Shown here: positions 42,556-53,038 of the stretch, piece after piece
How the letters are laid out: each line of letters opens with the position of its first letter
Numbering within the stretch: the first letter of the stretch is position 1
Source: Liopterus haemorrhoidalis
Lineage: Eukaryota > Arthropoda > Insecta > Coleoptera > Dytiscidae
DNA length: 64,000 bases
Reading direction: 5' to 3'
Assembly (NCBI GenBank): GCA_963971575.1
Contig: OZ020623.1
Location: 15,316,980 to 15,380,979 of the forward strand
Position numbers and translations under genes: made by a program
Notes under the pieces: model-generated
Databases searched by the model: none
The model's input: only the letters and a program-made list of their open reading frames with translations
What the model was told of the DNA's origin: nothing

Positions 42556-42725
42556 TATAATTTATATACCATGTAAAAACTTTAAAATACTGAAACTAAA
42601 TGTACCCGGTTGCCAATAGCCATTGTAGTTGAGGTATCCGTAAATTCTTGAAAAAAAAAGAGTTAAGAACCTTTGGTATTTGTTATTATGTAAAGAGCGA
42701 ACAAAATAAATCTTTTTAAGAAATA

Positions 42726-43350
42726 CGAGGGCTATGCTATAAACAAATAAAATTAATAAGGAAAGTCTTAATATACACAAGCGTTATGCATACATCTAAA
42801 TTATTTTTCAACGTAGTTGCCGCCAATACTAAGGTATTTGTTAACGGGAAACCAGTTTTTGTATACCCTCCTCATAACATGTTGCCGCCTGGGTTCTCAG
42901 CCAATCTTGCACACTGGTTTTTAGCACCTCATTAGTGAACCGCTCCTTTTCCAACCACACATCCCGATGAACAAATGAAATTCGCTTTATGCCAAATCCG
43001 GGCTGTAGGGCGGGTGGCCGAAAATCTTTCATCCAAAATTCTTGAGCAGTTCATTTGTTTGTGCTGAGGTATGAGGGCATGCATTGTCATGAAGATGGAC
43101 AATGCCTGATGACAACATGCCACCCCTTTTTTTCTGTATTGCTCTCCATAGACATCCGTAGAGAGTTCAGAAATTGTGAACCGTTGGGGCTCACGAATCA
43201 CTTTGTTCAATTTTCGACACGTGGAAGAATTAAAGTTGTTGCTAGTTGAAAGTCTGTTGCTACAGACTTTCTTCCCTGACCGTTTGATCATGGACATCAG
43301 TTCGTCCTTCCCGAAAACGCCTACACCATTTTCGCACTGTACTTATCACT
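42726..43350 (-). mobile_element. Mariner 3' half, internally deleted
   Basis: TA at 42724-42725 followed by CGAGGGCTATGCTATAAAC. On - the frames show FTISELSTDVYGEQYRKKG (HTH fused by deletion to the catalytic half), IVHLHDNA-like sequence across a frameshift, KDFRPPALQPGFG, EVLKTSVQDWLRTQA and EGIQKLVSRYDKC with the C-terminal GGNYVEK. The first catalytic Asp region is deleted. The copy is cut at about 43350 by another repeat. Confidence 0.7.
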
Positions 43351-43351
43351 C

Positions 43352-43563
43352 ATAATGGTCATATTACAAAATAGAGCTATAAGAATCTTGGCCAATCTAA
43401 AGAAAAGAGATTCTTGCTGGCCAGGTTTTAAATATTTGGAAGTGCTAACTGCTCTAAGTATTTATATTTTTGAAATTTTAATTTTTACTTTTGAAAACTT
43501 GCACTTATTATCTTCAAATAATTCTTCGCACATAATAGTACAGGAAATGAAGCTAAAAAAATG
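43352..43563 (+). pseudogene. LINE ORF2 tail fragment
   Basis: The frame reads ILQNRAIRILANLKKRDSCW, PGFKYLEVLTALSIYIFEIL and ENLHLLSSNNSSH. This is the segment after the reverse transcriptase in jockey/CR1-like elements (LQ.RAIRII.....RD.C...F..L.ILT..SLYI.E). It ends at the assembly gap. Confidence 0.6.
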
Positions 43564-43605
43564 ACAAAACCTCGCAATTTTTTCGTCCAGCATCGATTTG
43601 GATAA

Positions 43606-43805
43606 NNNNNNNNNNNNNNNNNNNNNNNNNNNNNNNNNNNNNNNNNNNNNNNNNNNNNNNNNNNNNNNNNNNNNNNNNNNNNNNNNNNNNNNNNNNNNNN
43701 NNNNNNNNNNNNNNNNNNNNNNNNNNNNNNNNNNNNNNNNNNNNNNNNNNNNNNNNNNNNNNNNNNNNNNNNNNNNNNNNNNNNNNNNNNNNNNNNNNNN
43801 NNNNN
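43606..43805. other. Assembly gap (200 N)
   Basis: A run of exactly 200 N, probably a scaffold gap of nominal size. Open frames that cross it are artefacts. Confidence 0.98.
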
Positions 43806-44512
43806 TAGGCATATCTAAGATGATAGTAGAGCACGCGGAGAGCAGCATTATGTCCCAGACCACGTAGATCGACGCTGCAAGAGATGGACAAGCAGCCAAA
43901 TTGTGCATTATCGTTTCAGAAAGGTGGTGGCACAACCTACAGAGTGTGGATTCACGCAAACACAAAACCTTCTGTTTCCGATCTCAAACCAGCAGACTTA
44001 AGAAACGAGAACGTGAGTTAACGTGTAACTCTAGACTTTTAATATGTTTGAAGAAGACAGAGTGCATACTTTTAGTCATGTGTTCTTTTGTCAACATGTC
44101 TGTCTCGCCTCGTTTCACCGAACTGGTAACTCTGTTGTACTCCTCCCGATAGAGTAGTACTCCAGCGTTTTCCCTGGCGTGATTCAAGTCTGCCAGGTTA
44201 AATCTCGTTGCTGCTCTTCGCGCTGCCTGGTAAGAAGAAAGAAACGCCCCTTTGCCACTAAATTCGTGCTCACAAACGAATTGCAATAGTGGGTCCTGAC
44301 TTCTGAGGATACTGTTAGCTGTAACAAAGACGAGTCGCCCAGATTAAGTAATCCCCGACCCCCATTTTGACGAGGGAATTAAATGCGCTGCACAGAAGAT
44401 TTCGGGTGAAGACTTCGGTTGATGTTGGTTTGGGAGGTACTGATGGAGATAGATTGCTAAACATTACTGCGCAAGCGTCTTTTAATAATGGTAACTGAGT
44501 TTCCATTGCCAA
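43806..44512 (-). pseudogene. R2-like LINE ORF2 fragment, post-RT and zinc knuckle
   Basis: On -, from 44512: ETQLPLLKDACAVMF, LLCSAFNSLVKMGVGDYLIW; then (44286-43984) CEHEFSGKGAFLSSYQAARR, ATRFNLADLNHARENAGVLL and RFLSLL; then AGLRSETEGFV and CRLCHHLSETIMHNLAACPS followed by VLYYHLRYA in a shifted frame. SETEGF..., the C-x2-C..H-x4-C knuckle and the YYHLR block are shared with the fragment at 4290-6599 on +. The C-terminal nuclease would lie in or beyond the gap at 43606. Several frame changes. Confidence 0.65.
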
Positions 44513-45073
44513 CCTAATGGAACTTGAAAAACAAAAAAGGCCTGGTATTATATATACTAAAAGAAAATTAAAATATCATTAAGCTTTATATGGAATTTCA
44601 CTGAAAACTTATGATAAAAAATATTTATGATTGAATTAGGCATATTATGTCAAAATACAAAATATGACTTAATATTATTGAAATTCACAAGCCTGATCTA
44701 GCATAAAGTTAACGGAATTGATTTTCCGCAAGAGAAATTTGTTTGAGTCGCAGTTCTACTTTGAACCGGCATATATCGATTCATGGCAAACCACTCTCAC
44801 CATCAGCATCCAGAATAGTGTCTGATGCACTTAAGTTTTATTTCACAGTTTGAAATACCAATGAGAGGGTTTTAAATTAGCTTTAGTAAGACGAATTCTT
44901 TCACCATCTCTTGTAAATTATTTTAAACTAAATATATAGAGAACATTTCAATTGGATCGTGTTTTTCAGTTTAGGACAGACCGTTCGGCTAGACTATGAT
45001 TAACCGTTCCTGTTCGTTCCAAACATTTTAATGTGGAAATACATTATTTTACACTTTTGACAATAATATTGGA

Positions 45074-45112
45074 CTGAGGATGATTGGATTACCAATCGAA
45101 ACGTCTCGATGA
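45074..45112 (+). ncRNA. Hammerhead-ribozyme-like motif
   Basis: Core CTGAGGA, stem II TGATTGG-ATTA-CCAATC (strong), core GAAA, AC/GT stem III, site GTC. Stem I is weak (GA/TC plus mismatches). It lies downstream of 300 bp of non-coding sequence that may be a Penelope pseudo-LTR. Confidence 0.5.
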
Positions 45113-45353
45113 ACATTTTTTAATAAATATATGACGAGTACAACATAAGAATTTTATTTAATAACCATATTAATTTCGTCAAGAACTTTCTTTCGCGTAT
45201 ATATATATATAGGTGGTATTGTTTTAGGTCTTAAACCATCCTCCGCTAGGTACTGCACTTCAGGCTTACCACAAGGTAGCACGTCATACGCAAATACCTG
45301 ACGGGGAAAATACACACTGCCGCATCCCAGACCCTGGAGATGTGCGGCAGCGG

Positions 45354-45520
45354 CTAGTGCACTACGCCGTGCGTCTTCAAAGTGCGTAAGGAACCAATCA
45401 AACATGCTTTTTGTACTCTGCAGACCAAAGAGCTGGAAACTGATCTGCAGGCAGGAATGATGTTAAGTTCCTGCTCGAAGGACGCCTTCGTTCCGCCTAG
45501 AACGCCCATAACGAGAACAA
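45354..45520 (-). pseudogene. R2-like LINE C-terminus
   Basis: On - the frame reads VLVMGVLGGTKASFEQELNI, IPACRSVSSSLVCRVQKACL and IGSLRTLKTH before a stop. It parallels FIVGVLGSIKTSYRREIESI..LLCRMQKAVLLVSLHIVR at 6350-6510, so this is the last part of another copy of the same LINE type. The upstream nuclease motif is not present. Confidence 0.6.
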
Positions 45521-45533
45521 GACATAAATACAG

Positions 45534-45600
45534 TGTATTTCAAAGCCCAAGGGAATGAATAAATATTATATATATATATTCCCTTGGGCTTTGAAATACA
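45534..45600. repeat. Perfect 23-bp hairpin at a LINE 3' end
   Basis: CAAAGCCCAAGGGAAT (extended by TGTATTT on the left, total 23 bp; 45534-45556) is exactly complementary to 45578-45600, across a 21-base AT-rich loop. The right arm is the 3' end of the LINE tail at 45580-46320; the left arm is an inverted copy of it. Confidence 0.85.
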
Positions 45601-46320
45601 TTGTATTTATTGCTGATAATTGTGTTAATTACAAATTTCTTCTTTTTTCATTTTTCTTCCAAATGTTCTTGTTTATCTTCGCCTTATTTCTGTTTTCTTT
45701 GTTTTTGTTTACGTGTCTCCGTGTCTGTTTGTGTTTATTCTCTCTTTCAATATTTTCTTCGTTATGGGTACTCCTATTCCGGAATCTTCTAATATTTCTG
45801 TCAAGCTGATTTTCACCTCTTGTACTTTACAGTCATACATTATATGCCACAAGTCTCTTCTCTCCTTCTACATAGTCTGCATTTTCTGTCTTCTGGATTT
45901 AACCACGTTATGCTTCCCCGAATCTCATTCCCACATCGAAATCTCGCTATCAGCTGTATATTTTTGTTTTCTGTCAAATACCTTGGCATGTTGATGGTTC
46001 CTATTTGACTAAATATGGGGAAAAAGGTACCGTTTTCTATTCTGTTCGTTTGTGTCTGTATCTGTATTTCAATTTCTTTTGCTATTACGATTTTCAGTAC
46101 TTGATCTCCAAATTACCTCATGGGTATTATTAATTTTGTCGAGAACCCCTTATTTTCGTAATATTTTCTTCTTTTTTTTCCCCATCTGGATTTTCTTACT
46201 TCATTCAACTCCCTTCTCCTTAATTCTCTCCAGCATTGGTGTAATATTGATTCTTCCGGTATTATCCGTAGACGCTCCTCGTATCTCATCGCCAACTTCC
46301 CTGCGTGCGTTTTTATTTGA
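45580..46320 (-). pseudogene. Non-LTR retrotransposon tail (family copy c)
   Basis: On -: MRYEERLRIIPEESILHQCW, RELRRRELNEVRKSRWGKKR, then in other frames IGTINMPRYL, IQLIARFRCGNEIRGSITW, CRLCREERRDLWHIMYDC and SLTEILEDSGIGVP. Order and motifs match copy a (22877-23768) and copy b (27089-28257). The 3' end reads CTTTGNNNT..AAGCCCAAGGG like AAGGCTTAGGGGAAT of copy b. Several frameshifts. Confidence 0.65.
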
Positions 46321-46439
46321 CAACTCTTCGTTTCTTCTAATATTAAATAGTTGGGAATTATTAACCTTTTCGATGAAGTATACCGTGAGTTAAGTTCGGA
46401 AGTTGTGCATAATGGGGAGAGATGTAATGGAAGAGAAGA

Positions 46440-46590
46440 TGTCGGCCTTCGTAGCGTAGAGGTAGCGCTTCTACTTCACGAGCCAAAGGTACCGAGTTTG
46501 AATCCCGATCAGGGATGTTTAAGCCACAGTCCAACATTTAGTCCTGAGTAGTACATTTAGTCCTATTCTGTGGTTGTTAAAAAAAAAGTA
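46440..46590 (+). mobile_element. tRNA-derived SINE
   Basis: A tRNA-like head with an A-box-like TAGCGTAGAGGTAGCGC (about 46453) and a B box GAGTTTGAATCCC (46494-46506), CACGAGCC in the anticodon-arm region, a body with TTTAGTCCTGAGTAGTACAT and an A-rich end (46577-46587). It lacks a CCA/acceptor pairing of a functional tRNA. RNA polymerase III would transcribe it from the internal boxes. Confidence 0.7.
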
Positions 46591-46599
46591 AAAGTATTC

Positions 46600-46977
46600 T
46601 CGTCAAAAGTGGAGTTAAACAAGACTGCCTATTATCTCCTCTATTATTTAATACCTAGTTGGACTGGGTTCTTCGTAATGCTCTCACAGAACACAGAGAA
46701 ATACACTGGGTTTTCCAAAACTATTTGGAAGATTTGAACTTTGCGGACGATATATGCATTCCGTTACATAGTTACGAAGATGTGCTAAACTTGTAAGTAT
46801 AAGTATTTTGGCTTATTTAGTTAGCTTAAGCATAAATAAGGCTAAAACCAAAGTAATGTGGATGAGTACAAATATTATCAACAGACCAAGTATCTTATTG
46901 TTAGTAGACACAGTCCTGAGAACACGACCAACATTAAAATGAATAGTAACACTTTTGAGAGAGTTTATACTTTCAAA
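46600..46977 (+). pseudogene. RTE-like LINE RT fragment (copy 1)
   Basis: Reads VKSGVKQDCLLSPLLFNT (RT motif B), LEDLNFADDICI (motif C, FADD) and, in another frame, KYLIVSRHSPENTTNIKMNS followed by FERVYTFKYV. These are RTE-clade landmarks (GVRQGC.LSPLLF, LEDLDFADDI). Frames are broken. It ends at the TA where a Tc1 element is inserted. Confidence 0.6.
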
Positions 46978-47430
46978 TACGTTTGTCACATTAAAGCGTG
47001 TCTCCTGTATCTTCTACGCATGACCTTGAATTACTATAAATATACCATCAGATGATAAGTCGTATGTTATTCTACGCCGCCAGATAATATTCTCCTTAGT
47101 TTGTTGTATTTCATAGTAATCAGTTCTTAAGCGAAATGAATGCGTCATACATCATACGATTCGAAGCGGTGTTCTTATGTTTACATAAGAAAGGACCAAA
47201 AATGAGTGTTGCAGCAGCTGCAAAATACTTAAAACGATCTGAGAGTTTTGTGAAGAAGTGGATGAATCGATATAAACAATTTAAAAATGTTGACGATTTG
47301 CCGAATAGAGGATATACGATAACTGTTACAAAAACGGAAGTTTCTGCGATTCTGAAATTATTTTCAAAAAACTAACCCTTAGTTTGCGTGCTGGACAAAA
47401 AATTTTGAAAAGTCACAATATAAACATAAG

Positions 47431-47435
47431 TATAT

Positions 47436-47466
<31 letters not shown>

Positions 47467-49776
47467 TTAATTACTGCTGCCCAACAGTATTACCCAAAAC
47501 GGGCAGGTACATAAATACATATATACATTAAATTTGAACAACAAAAGTAATACTTAAATTTACTAACAAAATTTTACTAACAAAAGTAATAATTAAAGAA
47601 ACAAACTTTTCAAATAGCATATAAATAATATTGTTACAAATACATATTAAATAGTATAATACAAAATAACAAAATCCTCTAATATTTACAATCTTCAATA
47701 ATTTTGTAAACACAAAATTATATATAAAAATAAGAAATCGATAAAAATGCTCTAAAAAAGTTCGAAAATTGTATCATCACGTGTATAGTATGAACACATA
47801 CGATTTACAGGAGATTTGAGATGAAGGTTGGTATGAGCCTGTGGAAGGTAGAATAATAGTGGATGTCTGGTTGGAACAATAGGAGCGTTGAAATTTAATC
47901 TTTGGAGGGTTAAGGGGTCATCAATTTGATTATTTAATAGTTTTTTTAAATGAAGAAGTGACTTAGTTTTACGACGCTCTGCGAGGGACACAGAACTAAA
48001 GAGGTCCAGTAAAGTAGCGTAACTAAGACGTTGAGGAGGATAAGAGCCCATTATTTTGAAATAAATATATTTTAAAAATTTGTACTGTACCTTCTCTAAC
48101 GTTTTTTGTTGGTTCTCGTAAATTGGATCCCAAACTACTGAACAGTATTCAACTTTAGATCTAACAAAGGCATAGTATAAGGAGAAAATGGCATTAATAT
48201 TAGTGAAGTCACGTGTGTTACGAATGATGAAACCAAGCATTTTCAGTGCTGATGAAAAAATATTATCTACATGTGTCTTAAATGTTAATTTAGTATCGAA
48301 AGTTACACCCAGATCCTTGATTGTATCACAACGCTCAAGAGTAACACCAGAAATAGAATAAGAAAAGTGATTGGAGTTAATTTTCCGAGTAAATGATAAA
48401 GTTTTACATTTAGACAGATTCAGTTTAAGTTTGTTTGCGATGCACCAAGTACTTAGGGCATTAAGACAATCCTGAAGAATTTCACAGTCTTGAGGAGAGG
48501 AGATTTCACGAAAAATTTTAAGATCATCAGCAAAAATTAAATGATCACTTTTAAGTACCTCACTTACATCATTTATAAATATTAAAAAAATAAGAGGTCC
48601 TAAATTTGAGCCCTGTGGTACACCTGATTCTACCAGAAATTTGGAAGTATTATAACCACGATAACTAATAAAAAGATAACGATTTGAAATATATGATGAC
48701 ATTAAGAATAATAATGATGGGGAGAGAAAAGTACTAAGTTTTCTAGTAACAACACTATGATCAATACTATCAAACGCCTTGCAAAAGTCAGTGTAAATGA
48801 CATCTACCTGCCCTTTTTTATCAAGGGAAGATGATATGTAATGGGTGAAGTAGCTTAGATTTGAGGCAGTAGATCTGCGCTGCATGAATCCATGTTGCGA
48901 AGAAGATAAAGAACCCTGTATATTAAAATAAATTGTCCGGTATATAATGTTTTCAAATACTTTACTGAAATTACAAAGTATAGCTACTGGTCTGTAATTG
49001 TTTATAAAAGACTTGTCTCCAGATTTAAAAATTGGAGTAATGCGGCCAATTTTCCAGGCGGCAGGGAAGGTATAAGTTTTTAATGCTAAGTTGAAAATAT
49101 GGAATAGTGCATCGGTAAACGGTTTTGCGCAGTCTCTAATTAAAAAATTCGGAACTAAATCGGGACCAGACGTAAAGTTATTTTTTATAGTGCGTTTAAT
49201 TGAATGTTCTATATCCTGACGAGAAATATTGGAAAGAATAATTGAACTACTTGCGCCAGCTTGATTTAAGACGTCATCGACGGGAGAGGAAGGGGAAGGT
49301 GGAGTAAATGTACTTTTGAAAAAACTGGCAAAAGCATCAGCTATAGTAGGAACATTAGAAAAACTTACATCGTTGTATGTCATAATATTTGGAAAAGATG
49401 TGTTTGATCTTTTAGTATTAATGTATGACCAGAATTGACGAGAATCAGAATTAATCGAATTTTCACATTTTTCAGAGTAACTTCTATAGGATCGTTTTAT
49501 GTCATATTTTAATTTAGAGCGAAGCTGTTTGTATTTATTAAAATAGGATTGATTGGAAGGGAATTTTTTATGCATTTTAAAAAAATGTCGCTTTTTTCTT
49601 AAATCAAGTTTAATTTGACGAGTAAACCAAGGAGGATGGGGAGTGTGCTGGGTTAAGTTATTATTCCGGTTAGGAGGAACACATTTATCAAAAATACTAT
49701 ACAACGAGGAGTACAAGAACTCGACGGCTTTATCTATGTTATTAAATGTCTCAAGTTGATTCCAATTAATGACCAT
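47431..49776 (-). mobile_element. 5'-truncated jockey-type LINE inside a Tc1 element
   Basis: On -; the 3' end carries a (TAAA)n-type tail (47431-47468). The coding part stops at 47752, leaving about 280 bp of 3' UTR. It starts abruptly at 49776 within ORF2. A TAAG/ATAAG match at both junctions may be a short TSD. Confidence 0.75.
47752..49776 (-). CDS. LINE ORF2: linker, reverse transcriptase and C-terminal tail
   Basis: 675 codons open from the truncation point; the upstream extension of the frame lies in the Tc1 element. Order: pre-RT linker (PPWFTRQIKLDLRKKRHFF; RQFWSYINTKRSN), RT motifs SGPDLVPNFLIRDC, WKIGRITPIFKSGDKSFINN, YRPVAILCNFSKVFENII, QHGFMQRRSTASNL, DFCKAFDSIDHSVV (motif A), SGVPQGSNLGPLIFLIFIND (motif B), LIFADDLKIF (motif C, FADD) and LGVTFDTKLTFKTHVDN, then the tail SKVEYCSVVWDPIYENQQ. 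All RT catalytic residues are intact. The endonuclease and ORF1 are lost by truncation, so it cannot transpose on its own, but the long clean frame marks a young insertion. Confidence 0.85.
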   Translation of the reverse strand: MVINWNQLETFNNIDKAVEFLYSSLYSIFDKCVPPNRNNNLTQHTPHPPWFTRQIKLDLRKKRHFFKMHKKFPSNQSYFNKYKQLRSKLKYDIKRSYRSYSEKCENSINSDSRQFWSYINTKRSNTSFPNIMTYNDVSFSNVPTIADAFASFFKSTFTPPSPSSPVDDVLNQAGASSSIILSNISRQDIEHSIKRTIKNNFTSGPDLVPNFLIRDCAKPFTDALFHIFNLALKTYTFPAAWKIGRITPIFKSGDKSFINNYRPVAILCNFSKVFENIIYRTIYFNIQGSLSSSQHGFMQRRSTASNLSYFTHYISSSLDKKGQVDVIYTDFCKAFDSIDHSVVTRKLSTFLSPSLLFLMSSYISNRYLFISYRGYNTSKFLVESGVPQGSNLGPLIFLIFINDVSEVLKSDHLIFADDLKIFREISSPQDCEILQDCLNALSTWCIANKLKLNLSKCKTLSFTRKINSNHFSYSISGVTLERCDTIKDLGVTFDTKLTFKTHVDNIFSSALKMLGFIIRNTRDFTNINAIFSLYYAFVRSKVEYCSVVWDPIYENQQKTLEKVQYKFLKYIYFKIMGSYPPQRLSYATLLDLFSSVSLAERRKTKSLLHLKKLLNNQIDDPLTLQRLNFNAPIVPTRHPLLFYLPQAHTNLHLKSPVNRMCSYYTRDDTIFELF

Positions 49777-50566
49777 TAAGCGAAAATTGGAAGAAAATAA
49801 TGTTAAATATAAGAGTAACCTTATAAAAACCCTGTTGTCAGTGAAGCACATTGAAAGAAGAATGGCCTGGGCAATGGAAAATAAAAGTTGCGATTGGAGT
49901 AATGTAGTATTTACTGATGAGTCCTCTTTCTGGCCATTTGTTACTACTAAGAAAGCTTGGCAATTCGAAGGGCAACCATTTGTTCAACGTTCCTTTAAAC
50001 ACCCGGTAAAGGTTCATGTTTGGGATTGCTTCAATGTGCGTGGACTTTGTGTGTGTTCACGGAAAATTTGGATGCGAAAAGGATGGTGAAATTGTACCAA
50101 AGAAGTCTTCTAACATCAACAAAAAAGTGGTTTGGATCAAATAATGAGGATTGGATTCTGCAAGAAGATAATGATCCGAAACATCGGAGTAGACTCTGCC
50201 GGGAATGGAAGGAGCAAAATGGTATTACAACATTAGATTGGCCGTCGCAGTCTCCAGATGCGAATCCCATTGAAAATGTTTGGGGATTTATGAACCAGAT
50301 CAGAGGAAAGCCCATAACATCGATTAGCCAGTTATCTCGACAGATTAGAAAAATATGGAGTGGTTTGTCAAGAGATTATGCCGAAAAATTAGTAAATAGT
50401 ATGCCTAAAGATGCGCCGCCATTTTGGAAAACAATGGTGACTGGACTGTTTATTAAGTAAATGCGTCAAAGTATACAATTTGAAGTTTTCGTAACATTTT
50501 TCTGTTTTTCAATAGGTGCCTCAGTTTTGGTTTTACGGCGGACACGCTTTAATGTGACAGACTGTA

Positions 50567-51545
50567 CCTGGGCCAAGGCTGTATAGTTTTGCTTTATGAA
50601 ATTCATACTGGAGTCAATCAAGGAGATGCCACCTCACCTTTACTGTTTAACTTCGTGCTGGAGATGGTGTAACGAAAAGCCCAAGATACCAACCACAGTG
50701 GTCTTGTAGTACCCATTGAGCTGTACTCAATGGGTACTACAAGATTTTAGGGAATGCAGGTGATCTGGATATTATTTCAAATAAGGTTGAAGAAGGTAAA
50801 CTTAAAGAGATTCTTTACTTCACAAATTTGTTGAAGAATATATCTAACTAAGCTTATTGATGTCGAAGCTCGTAAAGTAGGACTCATCATCAGTAATGAA
50901 AAATCCAAGTATCTTGTTAGCAGACGCTAAAGAACACGATCAACTTAAAAATTAATAGCAACACTTCTGAGAGAGTTTTGGGCACCATGATAAATCAGGT
51001 GAATCTGAAATTACGAATAGAATTAAAGTTGCTAATGCATCATATTTTGCATTTGGTCCCTTCTTCAGGTTATACAAAATCAGGTTATACCAAGTTATAG
51101 TATATCCTGTACGTATGTATGGCTCCGATTCATGGACATTAACAAAGCGAGATCAACAACATCTAATAGTTTTCAAAATAAAAACATTTTGGATTTTTGT
51201 TCCCATTTAAATTAATGGTGAATGGAGAATCCGTAAGAAAAAAGGTATCAGAGAACTGTACTCAAGGCTGAGTATCACACAAGAACTGAAAGGTAGACGA
51301 TTACAGTGGATATGACACGTTATGAGGATAAAGGACGACATAATGGTTAGTAAGATATGGGAAGGAAGATTGAATACACGTTGAACAGTGGGAAGATCTC
51401 GCAAGAGATGCAGAGATCAGCTTACAGAAAATCTTACAAGCATTAGTATGCAGGGTACATGGAAAGACCTGACAATGAACATATCAAGATGGAGAACTTA
51501 TGTGAGTGAGGTCAAAAATTAACCTGACTAACAGCGCCCAAAGAA
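50567..51545 (+). pseudogene. RTE-like LINE ORF2 end (copy 2)
   Basis: Reads HTGVNQGDATSPLLFNFVLE, LIISNEKSKYLVSR, then YVWLRFMDINKARSTTSNSF-like sequence in broken frames equivalent to YGSDSWTLTKRDQQHL, LKGRRLQWI, MVSKIWEGRL, RSRKRCRDQLTENL and WRTYVSEVKN. This order (YG.E.W, GRR.QW.GH, GR...W.D) is the RTE C-terminus. The stretch at 50909-50985 matches 46885-46967 of copy 1, so they are two copies of one family on either side of the Tc1. Heavily decayed. Confidence 0.6.
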
Positions 51546-52589
51546 GAAGAAAACAAAATTCTGGATTCGGAATTTGTTTGAAGTTATATGACAAATAAAC
51601 TTTAAACTTATTAGAAACTTTTAATTAATTATATTGGACAATCGATCGCGAACGATATCATATCGAACTTTGAGGGTCGATATCGACCACTTGTGGACCC
51701 TTGGTTAACGCTGTATCATCCTGATTTTTTTCATTAAATCATTGTAGTATTTGTTCGTTGTAGCACAAAACCATTAAATTTGAGATCTAGGGAATCATTT
51801 AAATGTCCAGGAAATTATCAAGTGAGTAAAATTCTCAAATGTGTGGTTTTTCTAGCAGTGCGCTTACAAAATTCTTTCTAATAAATTTAAAAAGTTTAGT
51901 AAGCGACTGTAACATAATCCTATAATCCTTTTTAACATTAAGGAGATATATTTAAATTTCCACCTACGTTAAAATGGTTCTCCCTACATTTTTGTGGTTT
52001 AATTTAATTCCACGTACTCCAAATTAAGAAAAATTATTTCGTATCCATGTTATAAACCTAAATCCTAAACCACGAAAAAAACCTTAGTGAAAATTAAATG
52101 AAAATTAAGCCTTAATTCTCCTTAATATCCTGTGTAATATCCTAGTAACAAAATTTCCCGTTGAGAGGCGCTTGCATACGTTTACGTATAAACCAAGGAA
52201 ATTCCACAAGGTAATAAATCAGATTCCATAATGCAGTTATTATCAGAATCTGTTATAATTAAAGGAAAACCTTACAAAATTAATCCAGTATATCAACTTA
52301 CAGTGTAACGTCCTTGCTAACTTCAATTATGTTTGATAAAAGTTTGGTCGTACGTTAATGACAAAACTGAACTGATCTACTGTAATTTTAAAGGAATTTA
52401 GTTCAGCAGAAAACAATTTTCTCATCAAGAGATTCTGGATGCACTTTATGCAGAAATTTGGAATTTAAGAGCTATCTCGCAGTGGTAACATTTTAAAACG
52501 TGACAGTTTAGTCACTCTCTTCAAGTACATACATATATATTGGAGGTTGCATTGAGATTTGTTACTTTCTTGTATTAATTGAGTATATA
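51546..52589. other. AT-rich interval, nothing recognised
   Basis: No domain-bearing frame. It may hold the 3' end of the RTE copy and other decayed repeats. Confidence 0.35.
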
Positions 52590-53038
52590 TTTCATTAACA
52601 AAATGTATGAATACATTAATCAAAGTATTTGCCCTCGAAAACTATGACTTTTACCCACTTTCTGTCAGAAGTGAATTTCCGCGACGAAAGAATGGTCTGT
52701 CTTTTGAGCTAATTCATTCAACAATCCATTCCAAATTTCCGACTTATTCGAAGTTATGGAAATGTGTATCTTCCAAAGCGTGTTGCATCGATTGGAACAG
52801 ATCGGTAAGATTCTGGTCCGTAGAATTAGCTGGGTGCAGAAAAACATCCCATTTGAGCTACATCAGTATTTGTTTCACGACTGTAGCAACATTAAACCAA
52901 GCATTGTCATGGAGAAGAATCTCTTTCTCGTGATTTGTTGCAATTGATGGTTGTTTTCGCATCAAATTAACATTCAAACGCTCAATTTGTTCTAAATACA
53001 CGACACCCTCAATATCACACCAAAACGTGACAAATTAG
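52590..53038 (-). pseudogene. Mariner (mori-like) C-terminal half
   Basis: Aligns at nucleotide level to 56290-56960: CATTAATCAAAGTATTTGCC, GACGAAAGAATGGTCTGTCT, CGTGTTGCATCGATTGGA and ACACGACACCCTC are shared. On - the order is the catalytic GVVYIELF-like strand (near 52990), NDN.-type motif region, then the C-terminus ending in GKYFD with stop near 52617. It is cut at 53038 by a hAT. Confidence 0.65.

Larger units (their letters stand above)
47136..50460 (+). pseudogene. Tc1-like transposase interrupted by LINE
   Basis: Part 1 (47136-47430): YIIRFEAVFLCLHKKGPKMS and AAAAKYLKRSESFVKKWMNR, an N-terminal HTH, then after a frameshift LRAGQKILKSHNI. Part 2 (49777-50460): KRKLEENNVKYKSNLIKTLL, RRMAWAMENKSCDWSNVVFT with D1 in VFTDESSF, a frameshift near 50040, D2 in ILQEDNDPKHRS and E in DANPIENVWGFM, 34 residues apart (DD34E). 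The catalytic triad survives, but two frameshifts and the LINE make it inactive. The C-terminus MPKDAPPFWKTM is complete. Confidence 0.8.
46980..50564 (+). mobile_element. Tc1-like transposon (DD34E) split by a LINE
   Basis: TA at 46978-46979 and 50565-50566. The ends share TGTCACATTAAAGCGTGTC as inverted repeats. The transposase lies on + in two parts around the LINE 47431-49776, which together would give an element of about 1.24 kb, normal for Tc1. Confidence 0.85.

Noticed and set aside
43462..43965. Frames of 89-167 codons crossing the N run
   Set aside because: The middle is unknown sequence; only the flanking pieces carry information and are annotated separately.
46440..46520. Possible tRNA gene on +
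   Set aside because: A and B boxes are present but acceptor pairing is not; an A-rich tail follows. Annotated as SINE.
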